A DNA stretch of 64,000 nucleotides from Rheinheimera sediminis (GTDB lineage: Bacteria; Pseudomonadota; Gammaproteobacteria; Enterobacterales; Alteromonadaceae). The DNA is taken from NCBI RefSeq assembly GCF_004005375.1, contig NZ_RZUF01000014.1:1-64000 (forward strand), in the 5' to 3' direction. Position numbers and translations under genes: made by a program. Below the pieces are notes generated by a model. That model was given only the letters and a program-made list of their open reading frames with translations. It was not told the origin of the DNA and made no database searches. Positions 54,265 through 64,000 of the stretch are shown here, piece by piece (position 1 is the first letter of the stretch; each line of letters begins with the position of its first letter).

Positions 54265-55730
54265 GCGCAGAATTACTGATCAACGTGACACCCAGTGAAA
54301 CCCGGGTGGCTTTGATTGAAAATGGTGTATTGCAGGAAGTCCATATTGAGCGTCAGGCTAAACATGGGCTGGTTGGCAATATTTATATGGGAAAAATCAG
54401 CCGGGTTTTACCCGGTATGCAAGCCGCTTTTGTTGATATAGGTTTAGATAAAGCTGCCTTTTTACATGCCTCTGATATAGTCACTGCGGGTCTGAACATC
54501 GCCGATGCTGAACTTAAAGCCGGACCTGTGAAAGATATTCGCTTGTTAGTGCATGAGGGCCAGTTTTTGCTGGTGCAGGTGGTCAAAGATCCCTTAGGAA
54601 CCAAAGGCGCTCGTTTAACTACAGATATCACCTTAGCGAGCCGTCATCTGGTATTTATGCCGGGTTCTGCCCATGTGGGGGTATCACAACGTATTGAAAG
54701 TGAATCTGAACGTCAGCGCTTAAAAGATATTGTCAGTACTTGCCTTGATGAAAGCGGTGGTTACATAGTGCGCACTGCAGCTGAAGGCGCTGGTGAAGAC
54801 GAATTATTGCACGACGGTAAGTTCTTACAAAAGCTGTGGGCGAAGATCCAAAAACGTAAAAAAAATGCCCGCAAAGAAACCATGTTGTACGAAGAACTTA
54901 CGCTGGCCTATCGTATATTACGTGACTTTGTTGGTTCTGATTTAGAGAGGGTACGCATCGATAGTAAGCTGACCTATCAGCAACTGCATGCCTTTACCGA
55001 GGAGTTTGTGCCAGAGATGACAGCGCGGCTGGAGTATTATCCTGGCGAGCGGCCTGTGTTTGATTTATTTGATGTTGAAAATGAAATTCAGCGTGCGCTG
55101 GAGCGCCGTGTCATGCTGAAAAGTGGCGGGTATCTGATGATCGATCAAACAGAAGCCATGACCACTATAGACGTCAATACTGGTGCTTTTGTTGGACATC
55201 GTAATTTAGAAGAAACCATCTTTAATACCAACACTGAAGCCACTCAGGCAATAGCCCGTCAGTTGCGGTTACGCAATTTGGGCGGCATTATTATTATCGA
55301 CTTTATTGATATGCAAAGCGAAGACCATCAAAAACGCGTATTGCATAGCCTGGAACTGGCGTTAGGCCGGGATAAAACTAAAACTAATATTCATGGCTTC
55401 TCTGCTCTGGGTTTAGTTGAGATGACTCGCAAACGCACGAGAGAAAGTCTGGAACATGTGCTTTGTGGCGAATGTCCTGTTTGTGCTGGCCGTGGTAGCT
55501 TAAAAACAGTGGAAACCGTCTGTTTTGAAATTTTACGTGAAATAGTAAGGGTGAACCGGGCTTATGTGGCCGATAAATTTGTGGTTTATGCCTCACCCGC
55601 AGTAAAAGATGCGTTAATCAACGATGAATTTCACAGCATGGCTGAACTTGAAGTCTTTATTGGTAAACAAATTAGTGTCGTGATCGAGCCTCAGTACGGT
55701 CAGGAGCAATTCGACGTGGTGATGATGTAG
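54261..55730 (+). CDS. rng: Ribonuclease G
   Basis: 489 residues, RNase E/G family. The N-terminal S1 domain (about 35-125, GLVGNIYMGKISRVLPGMQAAFVDIGL) precedes the RNase H-like and catalytic domains with Mg-binding aspartates in TTIDVNTGAFVG and IIIIDFIDM. The zinc-link cysteines are CGECPVC. The short C-terminus without a degradosome scaffold separates it from RNase E. It processes the 5' end of 16S rRNA and decays mRNAs. Confidence 0.96.
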   Translation: MSAELLINVTPSETRVALIENGVLQEVHIERQAKHGLVGNIYMGKISRVLPGMQAAFVDIGLDKAAFLHASDIVTAGLNIADAELKAGPVKDIRLLVHEGQFLLVQVVKDPLGTKGARLTTDITLASRHLVFMPGSAHVGVSQRIESESERQRLKDIVSTCLDESGGYIVRTAAEGAGEDELLHDGKFLQKLWAKIQKRKKNARKETMLYEELTLAYRILRDFVGSDLERVRIDSKLTYQQLHAFTEEFVPEMTARLEYYPGERPVFDLFDVENEIQRALERRVMLKSGGYLMIDQTEAMTTIDVNTGAFVGHRNLEETIFNTNTEATQAIARQLRLRNLGGIIIIDFIDMQSEDHQKRVLHSLELALGRDKTKTNIHGFSALGLVEMTRKRTRESLEHVLCGECPVCAGRGSLKTVETVCFEILREIVRVNRAYVADKFVVYASPAVKDALINDEFHSMAELEVFIGKQISVVIEPQYGQEQFDVVMM

Positions 55731-58700
55731 TGCGGACTGTGAAACAGGCCTGGCTTTATTGCTTACACAAGGTGTGGATTTTCTTTGCTATCTTCGTAGT
55801 GTTGATGGCCACCCTAGTCTCAGCTCTACGTTTTGGTCTGCCTTATGCTCCTGGCTATAAAACAGACATCGAACAGTGGATTAAAGCACAATACGGCACT
55901 GAAGTTCGGATTGGCGCTTTATCTGCGGGTTGGCAGGGCACTGGGCCTGCTTTGGTATTGCAGCAACTGCAAGTTTTAGATAGTAATTTTCAGCCTCAAT
56001 TAACCATCGAGGAAACCGGCATCCGGCTGGATTTCTGGCGTTCATTACGTAGCATGAAGCTCAGTGCAGCTCATTTTGAACTAACGGGTCTAACCTACAG
56101 AGTGGATGCGCAGCGTTGGTTAGGCACTGGTGTGGCTGCGCCTTCGGACAATCAACCCTTATTTGATGCCTTACAGGATCTGTTTTTTAAGCAGCTTCAG
56201 CATTTTTCCGTGCTCGACAGCCAACTGGTATTTAACAACGCTCAGGATGAAGATATCCGACTGGAAATCAAAGCACTGAACTGGCAAAACGAAGGTGAGC
56301 GGCATCAGGGCTGGGGTGAATTGTCCGTGGCTGACGTGACCGCCAATACCTTATCTTTTATTATCGATCTAACAGGCGAGCCCTCTAAAGCCGATGGCCA
56401 GCTCTATCTGGCCAGTCAACAGCTTGACTTATTGCCCTGGTTTCAGCAGTTACTGCCTCAAACCCGCAAATTAAATAGCGCTAAACTAAATTTTGCCGCC
56501 TGGGGCGATATTAAAGCCGGGAAGTTACAAAAAATTGATGTGGCTCTGGCGGATAACAATGTCGGCTGGCTAAAAGACGGAGTCTGGAACAAAGTGGCCT
56601 TGTCGGATGGCTATTTGCGTTGGTTGCCCAGAGCGAAAGGCTGGAGCTTAAGTTCAAGCCCTATGACATTGAGTAACAGCAGTCAAAGCTGGCCTGGCTT
56701 GCAGTTACAGCTAAGCCAGAATGAACTGGGTTTCCAGGCGTCACTACAAAACCTGCAATTAGGGACAGCGAGGCCTCTGCTGGAGTTGTTTTCTGATGGC
56801 TCTGAACAATTACAGTCACTTTTGGCCTATCAGTTAGATGGCAAAATAGACAGGTTAGATTTTTTAACGGAAGACCAGCAGTGGTATTTATCTGGTCAGT
56901 TTAATGAGTTGTCTTCAGCTCCAGTGGCTGATGTGCCAGGTGTCAAAGGTTTTAATGGCAGTTTTGTTGCGTCACCGCATTTTGGCTGGATTGGGCTAAA
57001 AGCCCGTGACGGCGCACTGCAGTGGGGTCAGGCTTTTAGTCAGGATTGGACTTATAAAGGTGCTGAATTAGAGCTGGCCTGGCGCAAGCGCGCCGGTAAT
57101 TGGCAAGTTGTTGTGCCCTATTTGAGTTTATGGCATGACGCTTTTAGCCTGGAAGCCGAATTGGTGGTCAATCTGGACGATAAACCCAATATGGATTTAG
57201 TTGCGCAGCTGCATGGTGTGCCAGTTCAAAATGCGGAGCAATTTTTCCCTAAGTTTTACATGCCTGAGTCTGTTATCCGTTACCTTAAACCTGCGTTGGT
57301 CTCCGGTGATATCAGTTCAGGCAAGGTGCTGTGGTCAGGTGACTTTTCAGCTTATCCTTATGCTGAAAAAGACGGTGTATTTCAGGCACTGGCTGAAGTC
57401 AGTAATGCCGAGTTTCTATTTGATGAAAGCTGGCCAAGTTTAACGGACTTGTCCGCCGAACTGCTTTTTGAAAATGCAGCCATGCTGATCAGCAGTAAAT
57501 CAGGTTATTTGGTAGATGCTCCAGTTGAACAAGGTGTTCAGGTCGGGATCCCTGATCTGTTCCATGCTGAAAGTTTAATTATTGATATTAAACAACAGCT
57601 GCTGGCTGAGCAGGTCACCACCTTAATGCAGGCTTCGCCTCTGCATGATTCTGTTGGCGAAACTCTGGCTTATTTAGGTGTCACCGGTCCGGTTAAAGGC
57701 GATGTACGTCTGACTATTGGCCTGAAAGATCCTACAGTGGATGTGAAAGGTACTATCGACTTTGAGCGAAATGGTCTGTCTTTATCTGTCCCTGCTTTAA
57801 TTGGAGAGGGTCTGACAGGCCAGCTGAAGTTTCATAACGACATAGTGACTGCTGACGATTTGCAGCTGTTTATAAGTGCTATTCCGCTGCAGTTTGGCTT
57901 TCGTGGTGAGCAGCAACAAGATAACTACAAGGTATCTTTGTTGAGCCAGGGCTTACAGAACAGCCAGGATCTATTATTGAATTTAGCGCCTCAACTGGAG
58001 CAGTTTGCCAGCGGCCCTCTAAGCTGGCAGTTTAAACTCGACTTGCTGCTGGCTGGCGAGGGTTATACTTATCAGGCTGATTTAGCGCTGGATGTAACTG
58101 ATACCGAATTATTATTACCTGCGCCTCTGGCGAAAAAATCAGGCCAGGCTGGTACCGTATTCTGGTCTTCCAGTGGTAGCCAGGACAACTCCTTAATAGC
58201 TCTGAGTTATCAGGACCTGGTGTTTTTTGATGCCAGTTACACCCATGCACAAGGCCAAATTGGCCGTGCTCATTTAAGTTTAGGGGCCAAAGACAATGCC
58301 GGTTTTGCAGATGGTTTCACCATCAGCGCAAATCTCGACAAAACTGATTTTATGCCCTGGTTCGAGCTGGTGCGTCATCAAGTCAGTCAACAACCCGCTC
58401 AAGCCGGTTTGCTCCCAGCTTTAACATCGGTTAAAGCGAAGATCAATACACTGACAGTGACTGAAGGTATGCAGTTTGATCAGGTTCAGTTTCAGATCAA
58501 ACCAGAAGCAGACTTTTGGCTGGCTGAGGTTACCGCAACTCAAACCCAAGGCCAGTTAAAGTTGCCAAAAGACCTGAGTAGTCAAGGTATTGAAGCCAAT
58601 CTTGAGTTTTTAAAGTTATTCCCTTACGACCCTCAACAAGTTGAGGCTGAAGCTTTAGTGGCAGAACAAGCCATGGCCAAATTAACGAAAGAGCAACAAA

Positions 58701-59704
58701 TTGCCAAAGCTCTGGCTGAAGTGGTGAAACCCGAACCTATGCCTTGGTTGGCCGACTTACCCCGGTTAAAACTGGACTGCAAACATTGCGTATTCGGGCC
58801 TTTTGATTTAGGTCAGCTGAACGTCGAGACCGAATCTGATGGTGAGCGTTTATTCATTCAGCGTTTTGAGTCCCGCTATAAACAACACCAGCTCAGTATA
58901 CAAGGTCAGTGGCAAAAAGATGCTGAAGCAGGCGTAACTAACTTATCTGCAACTTTAACCAGCCCTGACTTCGGCCAGTTGATGAAAGACTATCATTTAA
59001 GTTCTGCCATAGCGGGTAGTCCTGCTGAGGTAAAAGTCGAACGGCTGAGCTGGGCTGGTGGCCCAACTCAGTTTAATTACGCCACCTTAGGTGGCAAGTT
59101 GAATTGGACCTTAGGTGAAGGCTCTTTATCAGAAGTGAGTGATAAAGGTGCACGCTTGTTATCTGTGTTTAGTCTCGGTTCTCTGGTGCGTAAATTGAAG
59201 CTGGATTTCAGGGATATTTTCTCAAAAGGGTTTTTCTACACTGAAATAAAAGGCGATGTGCAGCTGGATAAAGGTGTAGTTCATACCAATAATACCCTGG
59301 TTGATGGGGCCGCAGGCAAAATTGAAATTCAGGGCTATGCCGACTTAGTCACCCGGCAGCTGGATTATCAGATGGCGTTTTTGCCAAAAATCACCTCCAG
59401 TTTGCCAGTGCTGGTGGCGTTATTGCAGTTTAATCCTGCCACTGGTTTAGCGGCTTTGGCCTTAGATGAAATTGTCGAGTCTGCAGAAGTGGTCTCCAAA
59501 GTGAATTTTGTAGTCACAGGTAATTTTGATCAGCCGGAAGTAGTGGAAGTAGCGCGTCATACCACAGAGGTTGAAGTGCCACGTTCAGAGCTATTAAAAG
59601 CTGAGCAGGAAAAACGTTTACGTTTACAGCAGGAGCAAGACGCGACTAAAAAACCGGCCAAACCCTCTGTCAGTAAACAAAATAAGGAAAAGGTCAGTGG
59701 CTAA
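55730..59704 (+). CDS. yhdP: AsmA-like phospholipid transport protein YhdP
   Basis: 1324 residues from the GTG at 55730, which overlaps the rng TAG stop. One N-terminal membrane segment (about 15-36) anchors a long periplasmic beta-groove protein. An N-terminal DUF3971-type region (SAGWQGTGPALVLQQLQVLD) and a C-terminal AsmA-like end (GEGSLSEVSDKGARLLSVFSLGSLVRKLKLDF) are typical. TamB/YhdP/YdbH proteins form bridges carrying phospholipids to the outer membrane. The last 40 residues are a charged disordered tail (KAEQEKRLRLQQEQDATKK). Overlaps nit by 8 bp. Confidence 0.93.
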   Translation: MRTVKQAWLYCLHKVWIFFAIFVVLMATLVSALRFGLPYAPGYKTDIEQWIKAQYGTEVRIGALSAGWQGTGPALVLQQLQVLDSNFQPQLTIEETGIRLDFWRSLRSMKLSAAHFELTGLTYRVDAQRWLGTGVAAPSDNQPLFDALQDLFFKQLQHFSVLDSQLVFNNAQDEDIRLEIKALNWQNEGERHQGWGELSVADVTANTLSFIIDLTGEPSKADGQLYLASQQLDLLPWFQQLLPQTRKLNSAKLNFAAWGDIKAGKLQKIDVALADNNVGWLKDGVWNKVALSDGYLRWLPRAKGWSLSSSPMTLSNSSQSWPGLQLQLSQNELGFQASLQNLQLGTARPLLELFSDGSEQLQSLLAYQLDGKIDRLDFLTEDQQWYLSGQFNELSSAPVADVPGVKGFNGSFVASPHFGWIGLKARDGALQWGQAFSQDWTYKGAELELAWRKRAGNWQVVVPYLSLWHDAFSLEAELVVNLDDKPNMDLVAQLHGVPVQNAEQFFPKFYMPESVIRYLKPALVSGDISSGKVLWSGDFSAYPYAEKDGVFQALAEVSNAEFLFDESWPSLTDLSAELLFENAAMLISSKSGYLVDAPVEQGVQVGIPDLFHAESLIIDIKQQLLAEQVTTLMQASPLHDSVGETLAYLGVTGPVKGDVRLTIGLKDPTVDVKGTIDFERNGLSLSVPALIGEGLTGQLKFHNDIVTADDLQLFISAIPLQFGFRGEQQQDNYKVSLLSQGLQNSQDLLLNLAPQLEQFASGPLSWQFKLDLLLAGEGYTYQADLALDVTDTELLLPAPLAKKSGQAGTVFWSSSGSQDNSLIALSYQDLVFFDASYTHAQGQIGRAHLSLGAKDNAGFADGFTISANLDKTDFMPWFELVRHQVSQQPAQAGLLPALTSVKAKINTLTVTEGMQFDQVQFQIKPEADFWLAEVTATQTQGQLKLPKDLSSQGIEANLEFLKLFPYDPQQVEAEALVAEQAMAKLTKEQQIAKALAEVVKPEPMPWLADLPRLKLDCKHCVFGPFDLGQLNVETESDGERLFIQRFESRYKQHQLSIQGQWQKDAEAGVTNLSATLTSPDFGQLMKDYHLSSAIAGSPAEVKVERLSWAGGPTQFNYATLGGKLNWTLGEGSLSEVSDKGARLLSVFSLGSLVRKLKLDFRDIFSKGFFYTEIKGDVQLDKGVVHTNNTLVDGAAGKIEIQGYADLVTRQLDYQMAFLPKITSSLPVLVALLQFNPATGLAALALDEIVESAEVVSKVNFVVTGNFDQPEVVEVARHTTEVEVPRSELLKAEQEKRLRLQQEQDATKKPAKPSVSKQNKEKVSG

Positions 59705-60539
59705 ATTGTGGCGTTTATCCGCAGTTCAGTTGACCAGTGGCCCAGACACTTTAGCAAATCTGGCTAAAGTAGACCTATTATTGGCGCAGCTACCAAAAGC
59801 TGAGCGACATCTTGCTGTATTGCCAGAAGGCGTGGCTGTATTTGCCGGCCCTGAGGGGTTAAACCTGAAGTTGGCTGAGCCTGTAGGTGCCGGACCGATG
59901 CAGCAGGGGTATGCTGCTTTAGCGAAAAAGCACCAGTTGTACTTAGTGGTGGGAACTTTGCCGACTCAAACTACTGATCCAAGCCGATTTGCTGCCAGTA
60001 GTCTGTTGTATAGTCCTGCTGGTGATTTGATTGGCGACTATCAGAAAATCCATTTGTTTGACGCTCTGGTCAATGACAGTAGCCAGCAGTATATGGAATC
60101 AGCCACTACTATGGCTGGTGATAAACTGAGTGTGGCAGAGTTTGATGACCTAAAACTGGGTATGATGATTTGTTATGATATGCGCTTTCCCGGATTGGCT
60201 CAGGCTCTGGTCGCGCGAGGCATGAACGTACTGGTTGTTCCTTCGGCTTTTACTACTGTCACAGGAGAGGCCCATTGGCACACTTTATTAAAAGCCAGGG
60301 CTATAGAAACCCAGAGCTTTGTTATAGCACCAGCTCAGGTAGGCACTCATATCAATGGTCGCCAGACCTACGGTCATAGTTTAATTATTGACCCATGGGG
60401 CCGCATTCTGGCCGAAGCCGATGGCAGCAACGAAATGGTGCTGAGTGTCGAAACAGATTTAGATCTTTGCCAGCAGCTGGCAGAGAAAATGCCGGTAAGG
60501 CACCACAACAGATTTCAAAGTGAGTTAAAGCATGAGTAA
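59697..60539 (+). CDS. nit: Carbon-nitrogen hydrolase (Nit/omega-amidase type)
   Basis: 280 residues from a GTG at 59697. The nitrilase-superfamily triad is E in [10 protein letters not shown] in DYQKIHLFD and C in [11 protein letters not shown]. The branch commonly found beside tldD and rng is Nit1/YbeM-like and removes deaminated glutathione or acts as an omega-amidase (metabolite repair). Exact substrate is inferred from family knowledge. Overlaps tldD by 8 bp. Confidence 0.88.
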   Translation: MAKLWRLSAVQLTSGPDTLANLAKVDLLLAQLPKAERHLAVLPEGVAVFAGPEGLNLKLAEPVGAGPMQQGYAALAKKHQLYLVVGTLPTQTTDPSRFAASSLLYSPAGDLIGDYQKIHLFDALVNDSSQQYMESATTMAGDKLSVAEFDDLKLGMMICYDMRFPGLAQALVARGMNVLVVPSAFTTVTGEAHWHTLLKARAIETQSFVIAPAQVGTHINGRQTYGHSLIIDPWGRILAEADGSNEMVLSVETDLDLCQQLAEKMPVRHHNRFQSELKHE

Positions 60540-61971
60540 TGTCGAACATAACCTGTTAAGCGCCAGTGATCTGACTGCGAATGATCTACAGCAAAGCCTG
60601 GGATTTTTATTTGCTCATCAATTAGATTATGCCGATCTGTATTTTCAGTCCAGCGTGCATGAATCCTGGGCTCTGGAGGATGGCCTGGTCAAAGACGGCT
60701 CTTTTAATATCGAACGTGGTGTTGGTGTTCGCGCTATTAGCGGTGAAAAAACCGGTTTTGCTTATGCCGATTCTATTTCTGCTGCGGCTCTGAAACAAGC
60801 GGCTGAAGCGGCTCGTGGTATAGCAGCTGTAGGAAAACAAGGTTCAGTACAGGTTTTTAAGCAACAAAGCCAACCAGAAATTTATTTGCCTTGTGAGCCA
60901 CTACAGAGTCTGGATAACACAGCGAAAGTTGAGCTGCTTAAGCAAATGGAAGTCTATATTCGTAGCCTCGACAGCCGTGCTGAACAAGTAGCTGTCAGCT
61001 TGTCTGGTGTCTACGAAGAAGTGCTGGTGGCGGCCTCTGATGGTACTTTTGCTACAGATATTCGCCCTTTAGTGCGGTTAAACTGTTCTGTACTGCTGCA
61101 GCACAATGGTCGCCGTGAACGCGGTGGCAGTGGTGGTGGTGCCCGCACCAACTATCAATATTTCCTTGAAGACGTCAATGGTTCGCCGCGCTGGCAGGGT
61201 TATGCCCGTGAAGCTGTGCGGATGGCTCAGGTCAACTTAACTGCGGTCGACGCACCTGCTGGCACTATGCCTGTGGTGTTAGGTTCTGGCTGGCCTGGTG
61301 TATTGTTACACGAAGCTGTGGGTCATGGTCTGGAAGGCGACTTTAACCGTAAAGGTTCTTCTACTTTTGCTGGCCGTATTGGTGAGCAAGTGGCATCCAA
61401 ACACTGCACTATTGTGGATGACGGTACTTTGGCCCATCGCAGGGGGTCGCTGAATATTGACGATGAAGGCACGCCTAGCCAATACAATGTGCTGATCGAA
61501 AACGGTATTTTAAAGGGCTATATTCAGGATAAACACAACGCTATGTTGATGAATGTGGCACCTACAGGCAACGGCCGTCGTGAGTCTTTTGCCCATTTGC
61601 CTATGCCGCGTATGACCAACACCTATATGCTGGCTGGTGACTATGACCCGCAGGAAATTATCGGCAGCGTGAAAAAAGGCATTTATGCGCCGAATTTTGG
61701 TGGTGGTCAGGTTGACATTACGTCAGGCAAATTTGTGTTTTCAGCCTCGGAAGCTTATCTGATTGAAGATGGTAAAATTACCACGCCAATTAAAGGAGCA
61801 ACTCTGATTGGCAATGGCCCGGAGGCTATGCAGCAGGTGTCTATGGTCGGTAACGACTTAGCACTGGATGCTGGTGTTGGTGTTTGTGGTAAACAAGGTC
61901 AAAGCCTGCCAGTAGGGGTGGGACAGCCGACATTAAAACTGGATGCCATGACGGTAGGTGGCACTGCGTAA
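60532..61971 (+). CDS. tldD: Metalloprotease TldD
   Basis: 479 residues. The metal site is [11 protein letters not shown] (HExxxH type, about residues 261-271). [40 protein letters not shown] and the C-terminal [20 protein letters not shown] are TldD signatures. With TldE (PmbA) it forms a protease that opens the leader of some RiPPs and degrades the antitoxin CcdA in E. coli. It ends the mreB-tldD gene string; a MITE follows 3 bp after the stop. Confidence 0.96.
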   Translation: MSNVEHNLLSASDLTANDLQQSLGFLFAHQLDYADLYFQSSVHESWALEDGLVKDGSFNIERGVGVRAISGEKTGFAYADSISAAALKQAAEAARGIAAVGKQGSVQVFKQQSQPEIYLPCEPLQSLDNTAKVELLKQMEVYIRSLDSRAEQVAVSLSGVYEEVLVAASDGTFATDIRPLVRLNCSVLLQHNGRRERGGSGGGARTNYQYFLEDVNGSPRWQGYAREAVRMAQVNLTAVDAPAGTMPVVLGSGWPGVLLHEAVGHGLEGDFNRKGSSTFAGRIGEQVASKHCTIVDDGTLAHRRGSLNIDDEGTPSQYNVLIENGILKGYIQDKHNAMLMNVAPTGNGRRESFAHLPMPRMTNTYMLAGDYDPQEIIGSVKKGIYAPNFGGGQVDITSGKFVFSASEAYLIEDGKITTPIKGATLIGNGPEAMQQVSMVGNDLALDAGVGVCGKQGQSLPVGVGQPTLKLDAMTVGGTA

Positions 61972-61974
61972 CTA

Positions 61975-62284
61975 GAGAGTGTTGACGTTTCGAGATTTAA
62001 TTTTGTTCGTTCTGGAGGCGCTTTGAGCGCGAAAGGAGGAGCGAAGTTTAGTTATTCTAAATGAGCGACGAGTGAAGCTTCCGCTCCTGCTCACGCCCCT
62101 TACCTACATCCATGTAGGCAACAAAGCTCAGGGCGCCGCCAGACGAACCCGAAGGGCAGCGCCTGGCCGGCCTTTCTGCTGCGTTAGCACTCGTTTATGT
62201 AGAATAACTACACTGCACTCGCGCTGCCTTGCATAAAAACCGGCCAGACTGCTGCAAAAATAATCCTGAAACGTCAACACGCTC
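61975..62284. mobile_element. MITE-like element, 310 bp, TA target duplication
   Basis: The 17-bp terminal repeats GAGAGTGTTGACGTTTC (61975-61991) and the reverse complement of 62268-62284 differ at one base. TA flanks both ends (61973-61974 and 62285-62286), as for IS630/mariner-type elements. Inside are inverted GC-rich blocks (GGCGCTTTGAGCGC; GAACCCGAAGGGCAGCGCC) and no gene. The rest of the gap to pssA (62287-62378) shows nothing clear. Confidence 0.75.
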
Positions 62285-62378
62285 TAATCTTTCAGACGAA
62301 AAACACTAGGACTTTGTGCCGTTTTGCGGCAAGATCCAACTCATTAGAATTAAGCGCTGACTGAGAATTTCGCCTGTT

Positions 62379-63722
62379 ATGTTACAAACTTTGTTAAACA
62401 GACGTCGTCTGGCTAAATTGCCAAAAACAGATCTGGTGGCTGAAACCGTTTCAGTGTTGTGGTCTGCCGCTGAATACAAAAGCACAGTGCTGGATCTGAT
62501 CCAGCGTGCACAGCATCGTATTGTGATCACAGCTTTGTATCTGCAGGCGGATGAAGCAGGTGAGCAAATTCTACGGGCTTTATTTGCAGCTAAACAGCAA
62601 AAACCTGATTTGCAGGTGACAGTCTATGTTGATTTTCATCGGGCCCGTCGCGGCCTGATAGGTCAGGACGGCGCACGAACCAACAACGATTTTTACCGTG
62701 AAATTGCTAAAGACTACGATCATCCTATTCAAATCATCGGTGTTCCTGTTAAAAAGCGGGAGCTGTTTGGTGTCTTGCATTTAAAAGGTTTTGTCTTTGA
62801 TCAAACTCTGCTCTACAGTGGTGCTTCACTGAACAATGTCTATCTGGCTGAACAAAACCGTTACCGTGCTGACCGTTATTTAGTGCTGCAAAATCAGGTG
62901 ATGACTGACGCCATAGTGCAGGCGCATCAGCAATTATTTGGCGATAAGGAACAAACCCCAGAGCTGCTTGACGACGAAGGCTATGTCAGTCAGGCGGTCA
63001 AACGTCAGTCACGTTTATGGTTAAAACAGGCAAAAGCCACTCGGTATCAGTATGCAGATAAAAACGACTCTGCTTTACGCGCCTCACTATTGATCGGCTT
63101 AGGTCGTCGTCATAATGAGCTGAACAGTACAGTGTTGGCTTTGCTTGCTGTAGCTCAGCAGGATGTACTGATTTATACCCCTTACTTTAATCCACCCATA
63201 GCGTTAGCCCGTGCGCTGCGGAAGTGTTTAAAACGTGGCGTGTCTGTGACTATAGTGGTAGGCGACAAAACTGCGAATGATTTTTATATTCCGCCCGGTC
63301 AGCGTTTTAGCAAAATTGGTGGTTTGCCGTATTTTTACGAAACTATCTTGCGTAAGTTTGTTCGGGCGAATCAAAAATTTATTGATGCAGGTTTGCTGCA
63401 TGTCAAACTGTGGAAACATGAAGACAACAGCTACCACCTCAAAGGCTTAAGTGTGGACGGGGTAAAACATCTGTTTACCGGCCACAACTTGAATCCACGC
63501 GCTTTTGCATTGGATTTTGAAAACGGTATTTATGTTGAAGATGATCTGCAACAGTTGAAGGCTTTACTGGAGCAGGAAAAGCAAGTGATCACAGCACATA
63601 GCAGTGAAATATTGCATTATTCCGAAATAGAGACGGTGCGGGATTATCCTGAAGTGGTACAAAAGCTACTCAGCCAGCTGCGCCGCATAGGTGCGGATTT
63701 AGTGGTGAAACGGTTGATCTAA
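62379..63722 (+). CDS. pssA: Phosphatidylserine synthase PssA (phospholipase D family)
   Basis: 447 residues, the E. coli PssA length. Two HKD-type motifs are visible: HLKGFVFDQTLLYSGASLNN near residue 134 and HLKGLSVDGVKHLFTGHNLNPRAFALD near residue 353. It makes phosphatidylserine from CDP-diacylglycerol and serine, the precursor of phosphatidylethanolamine, at the inner-membrane surface. It stands alone between a MITE and a palindrome. Confidence 0.95.
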   Translation: MLQTLLNRRRLAKLPKTDLVAETVSVLWSAAEYKSTVLDLIQRAQHRIVITALYLQADEAGEQILRALFAAKQQKPDLQVTVYVDFHRARRGLIGQDGARTNNDFYREIAKDYDHPIQIIGVPVKKRELFGVLHLKGFVFDQTLLYSGASLNNVYLAEQNRYRADRYLVLQNQVMTDAIVQAHQQLFGDKEQTPELLDDEGYVSQAVKRQSRLWLKQAKATRYQYADKNDSALRASLLIGLGRRHNELNSTVLALLAVAQQDVLIYTPYFNPPIALARALRKCLKRGVSVTIVVGDKTANDFYIPPGQRFSKIGGLPYFYETILRKFVRANQKFIDAGLLHVKLWKHEDNSYHLKGLSVDGVKHLFTGHNLNPRAFALDFENGIYVEDDLQQLKALLEQEKQVITAHSSEILHYSEIETVRDYPEVVQKLLSQLRRIGADLVVKRLI

Positions 63723-63734
63723 GCTTGGGATCCG

Positions 63735-63764
63735 GTGGGGTCTGGCTTTTTAGCCTGACCCCAC
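63735..63764. terminator. GGGGTC palindrome between convergent pssA and darP
   Basis: GTGGGGTCTGGCT (63735-63747) pairs with AGCCTGACCCCAC (63752-63764) around a TTTT loop, with one mismatch. It is the third member of the GGGGTCAGGC palindrome family in this window and lies 12 bp after the pssA stop. Confidence 0.75.
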
Positions 63765-63787
63765 TGGGTCCAACGCTGCCCCAGAGA

Positions 63788-64000
63788 CTAGTCTTCCAAA
63801 ATAGCGGGTTTAATCAGCTGGAACAGTTCGCGGAATGCCTTAGGTGGCAGATCCTTTTCCTGTTCTCTTTTCGCATTACGTATCAGTGCACGTAACTGCT
63901 GTACGTCCACTTCAGGGAAAGCTGCAACAAATTCAGTTAAGGCATCTGGATTAGCAATCAGTTTATCGCGCCAGGTTTCCACTAAGTGAAACTTACGGGT
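63788..64000 (-). CDS. darP: Ribosome-associated protein DarP/YjgA (C-terminal part)
   Basis: The open frame reaches the right edge of the window, so the N-terminal part of this roughly 175-residue protein is outside. The visible 70 residues (RKFHLVETWRDKLIANPDAL, then LRALIRNAKREQEKDLPPKAFRELFQL) match the C-terminus of the DarP/YjgA family, a 50S assembly factor also called DUF615. The stop is at 63788. It is convergent with pssA. Confidence 0.92.
   Translation of the reverse strand, partial: TRKFHLVETWRDKLIANPDALTEFVAAFPEVDVQQLRALIRNAKREQEKDLPPKAFRELFQLIKPAILED

Overview
The window comes from a gammaproteobacterial chromosome. The core genes best fit a Rheinheimera/Alishewanella-like member of the Alteromonadales-Chromatiaceae area: a complete MSHA type IV pilus locus runs straight into mreBCD-maf-rng-yhdP-nit-tldD, as in Vibrio and Shewanella relatives. 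A glrK-qseG-glrR two-component locus, an ElaA-type acetyltransferase, pssA and darP (yjgA) are also present. The genus is my inference from gene order and protein style, not from a search.

Positions 1-15.8 kb are an accessory island, and I read them as the right-hand part of a Tn7-like CRISPR-associated transposon (CAST) of type I-F3. The diagnostic block is tniQ-cas8/5-cas7-cas6 (10378-15375). A three-repeat CRISPR mini-array with an atypical last repeat follows (15512-15659), and then three TnsB-site-like repeats (15709-15793). No cas1, cas2 or cas3 is present, as expected for a nuclease-free, transposition-dedicated Cascade. tnsA, tnsB and tnsC are not in the window and should lie further left if the element is intact. 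The presumed cargo is a leftward type I restriction operon, hsdR - AAA ATPase - hsdM - hsdS - GHKL ATPase/nuclease fusion. Its last gene runs off the left edge. Between the operon and tniQ lie a degenerate 105-bp tandem repeat and two small antitoxin-like genes. The island stops just upstream of a tRNA-Leu(UAA) gene.

Positions 16-26.6 kb are chromosomal: adenosine deaminase, then a short gene behind a sigma-54 promoter. That promoter has two upstream near-matches to the GlrR operator (TGTC-N10-GACA) and an 18-bp perfect hairpin at the predicted RNA 5' end. Next come an eight-copy 105-bp tandem repeat and the glrK-qseG-glrR operon. This layout resembles the enterobacterial glmY-glrK-qseG-glrR arrangement, but with a small membrane-protein gene at the glmY position. 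A DUF2288 gene, an arylamine N-acetyltransferase, gamma-glutamyltransferase, a thioesterase pseudogene and a 2OG-Fe(II) oxygenase follow.

Positions 27.5-48.7 kb hold the MSHA pilus locus: mshH (csrD-like), then mshI-I2-J-K-L-M-N-E-G-B-A-C-D-O-P-Q, interrupted only by an opposite-strand PLP enzyme gene. No mshF was seen. A large unrecognised lipoprotein gene faces mshQ.

Positions 51.3-64 kb hold mreB-mreC-mreD-maf-rng-yhdP-nit-tldD (mostly overlapping or closely spaced), pssA and the 3' part of darP. Two MITE-like elements (26613-26841 and 61975-62284) and three GGGGTCAGGC-type palindromes sit in intergenic gaps.
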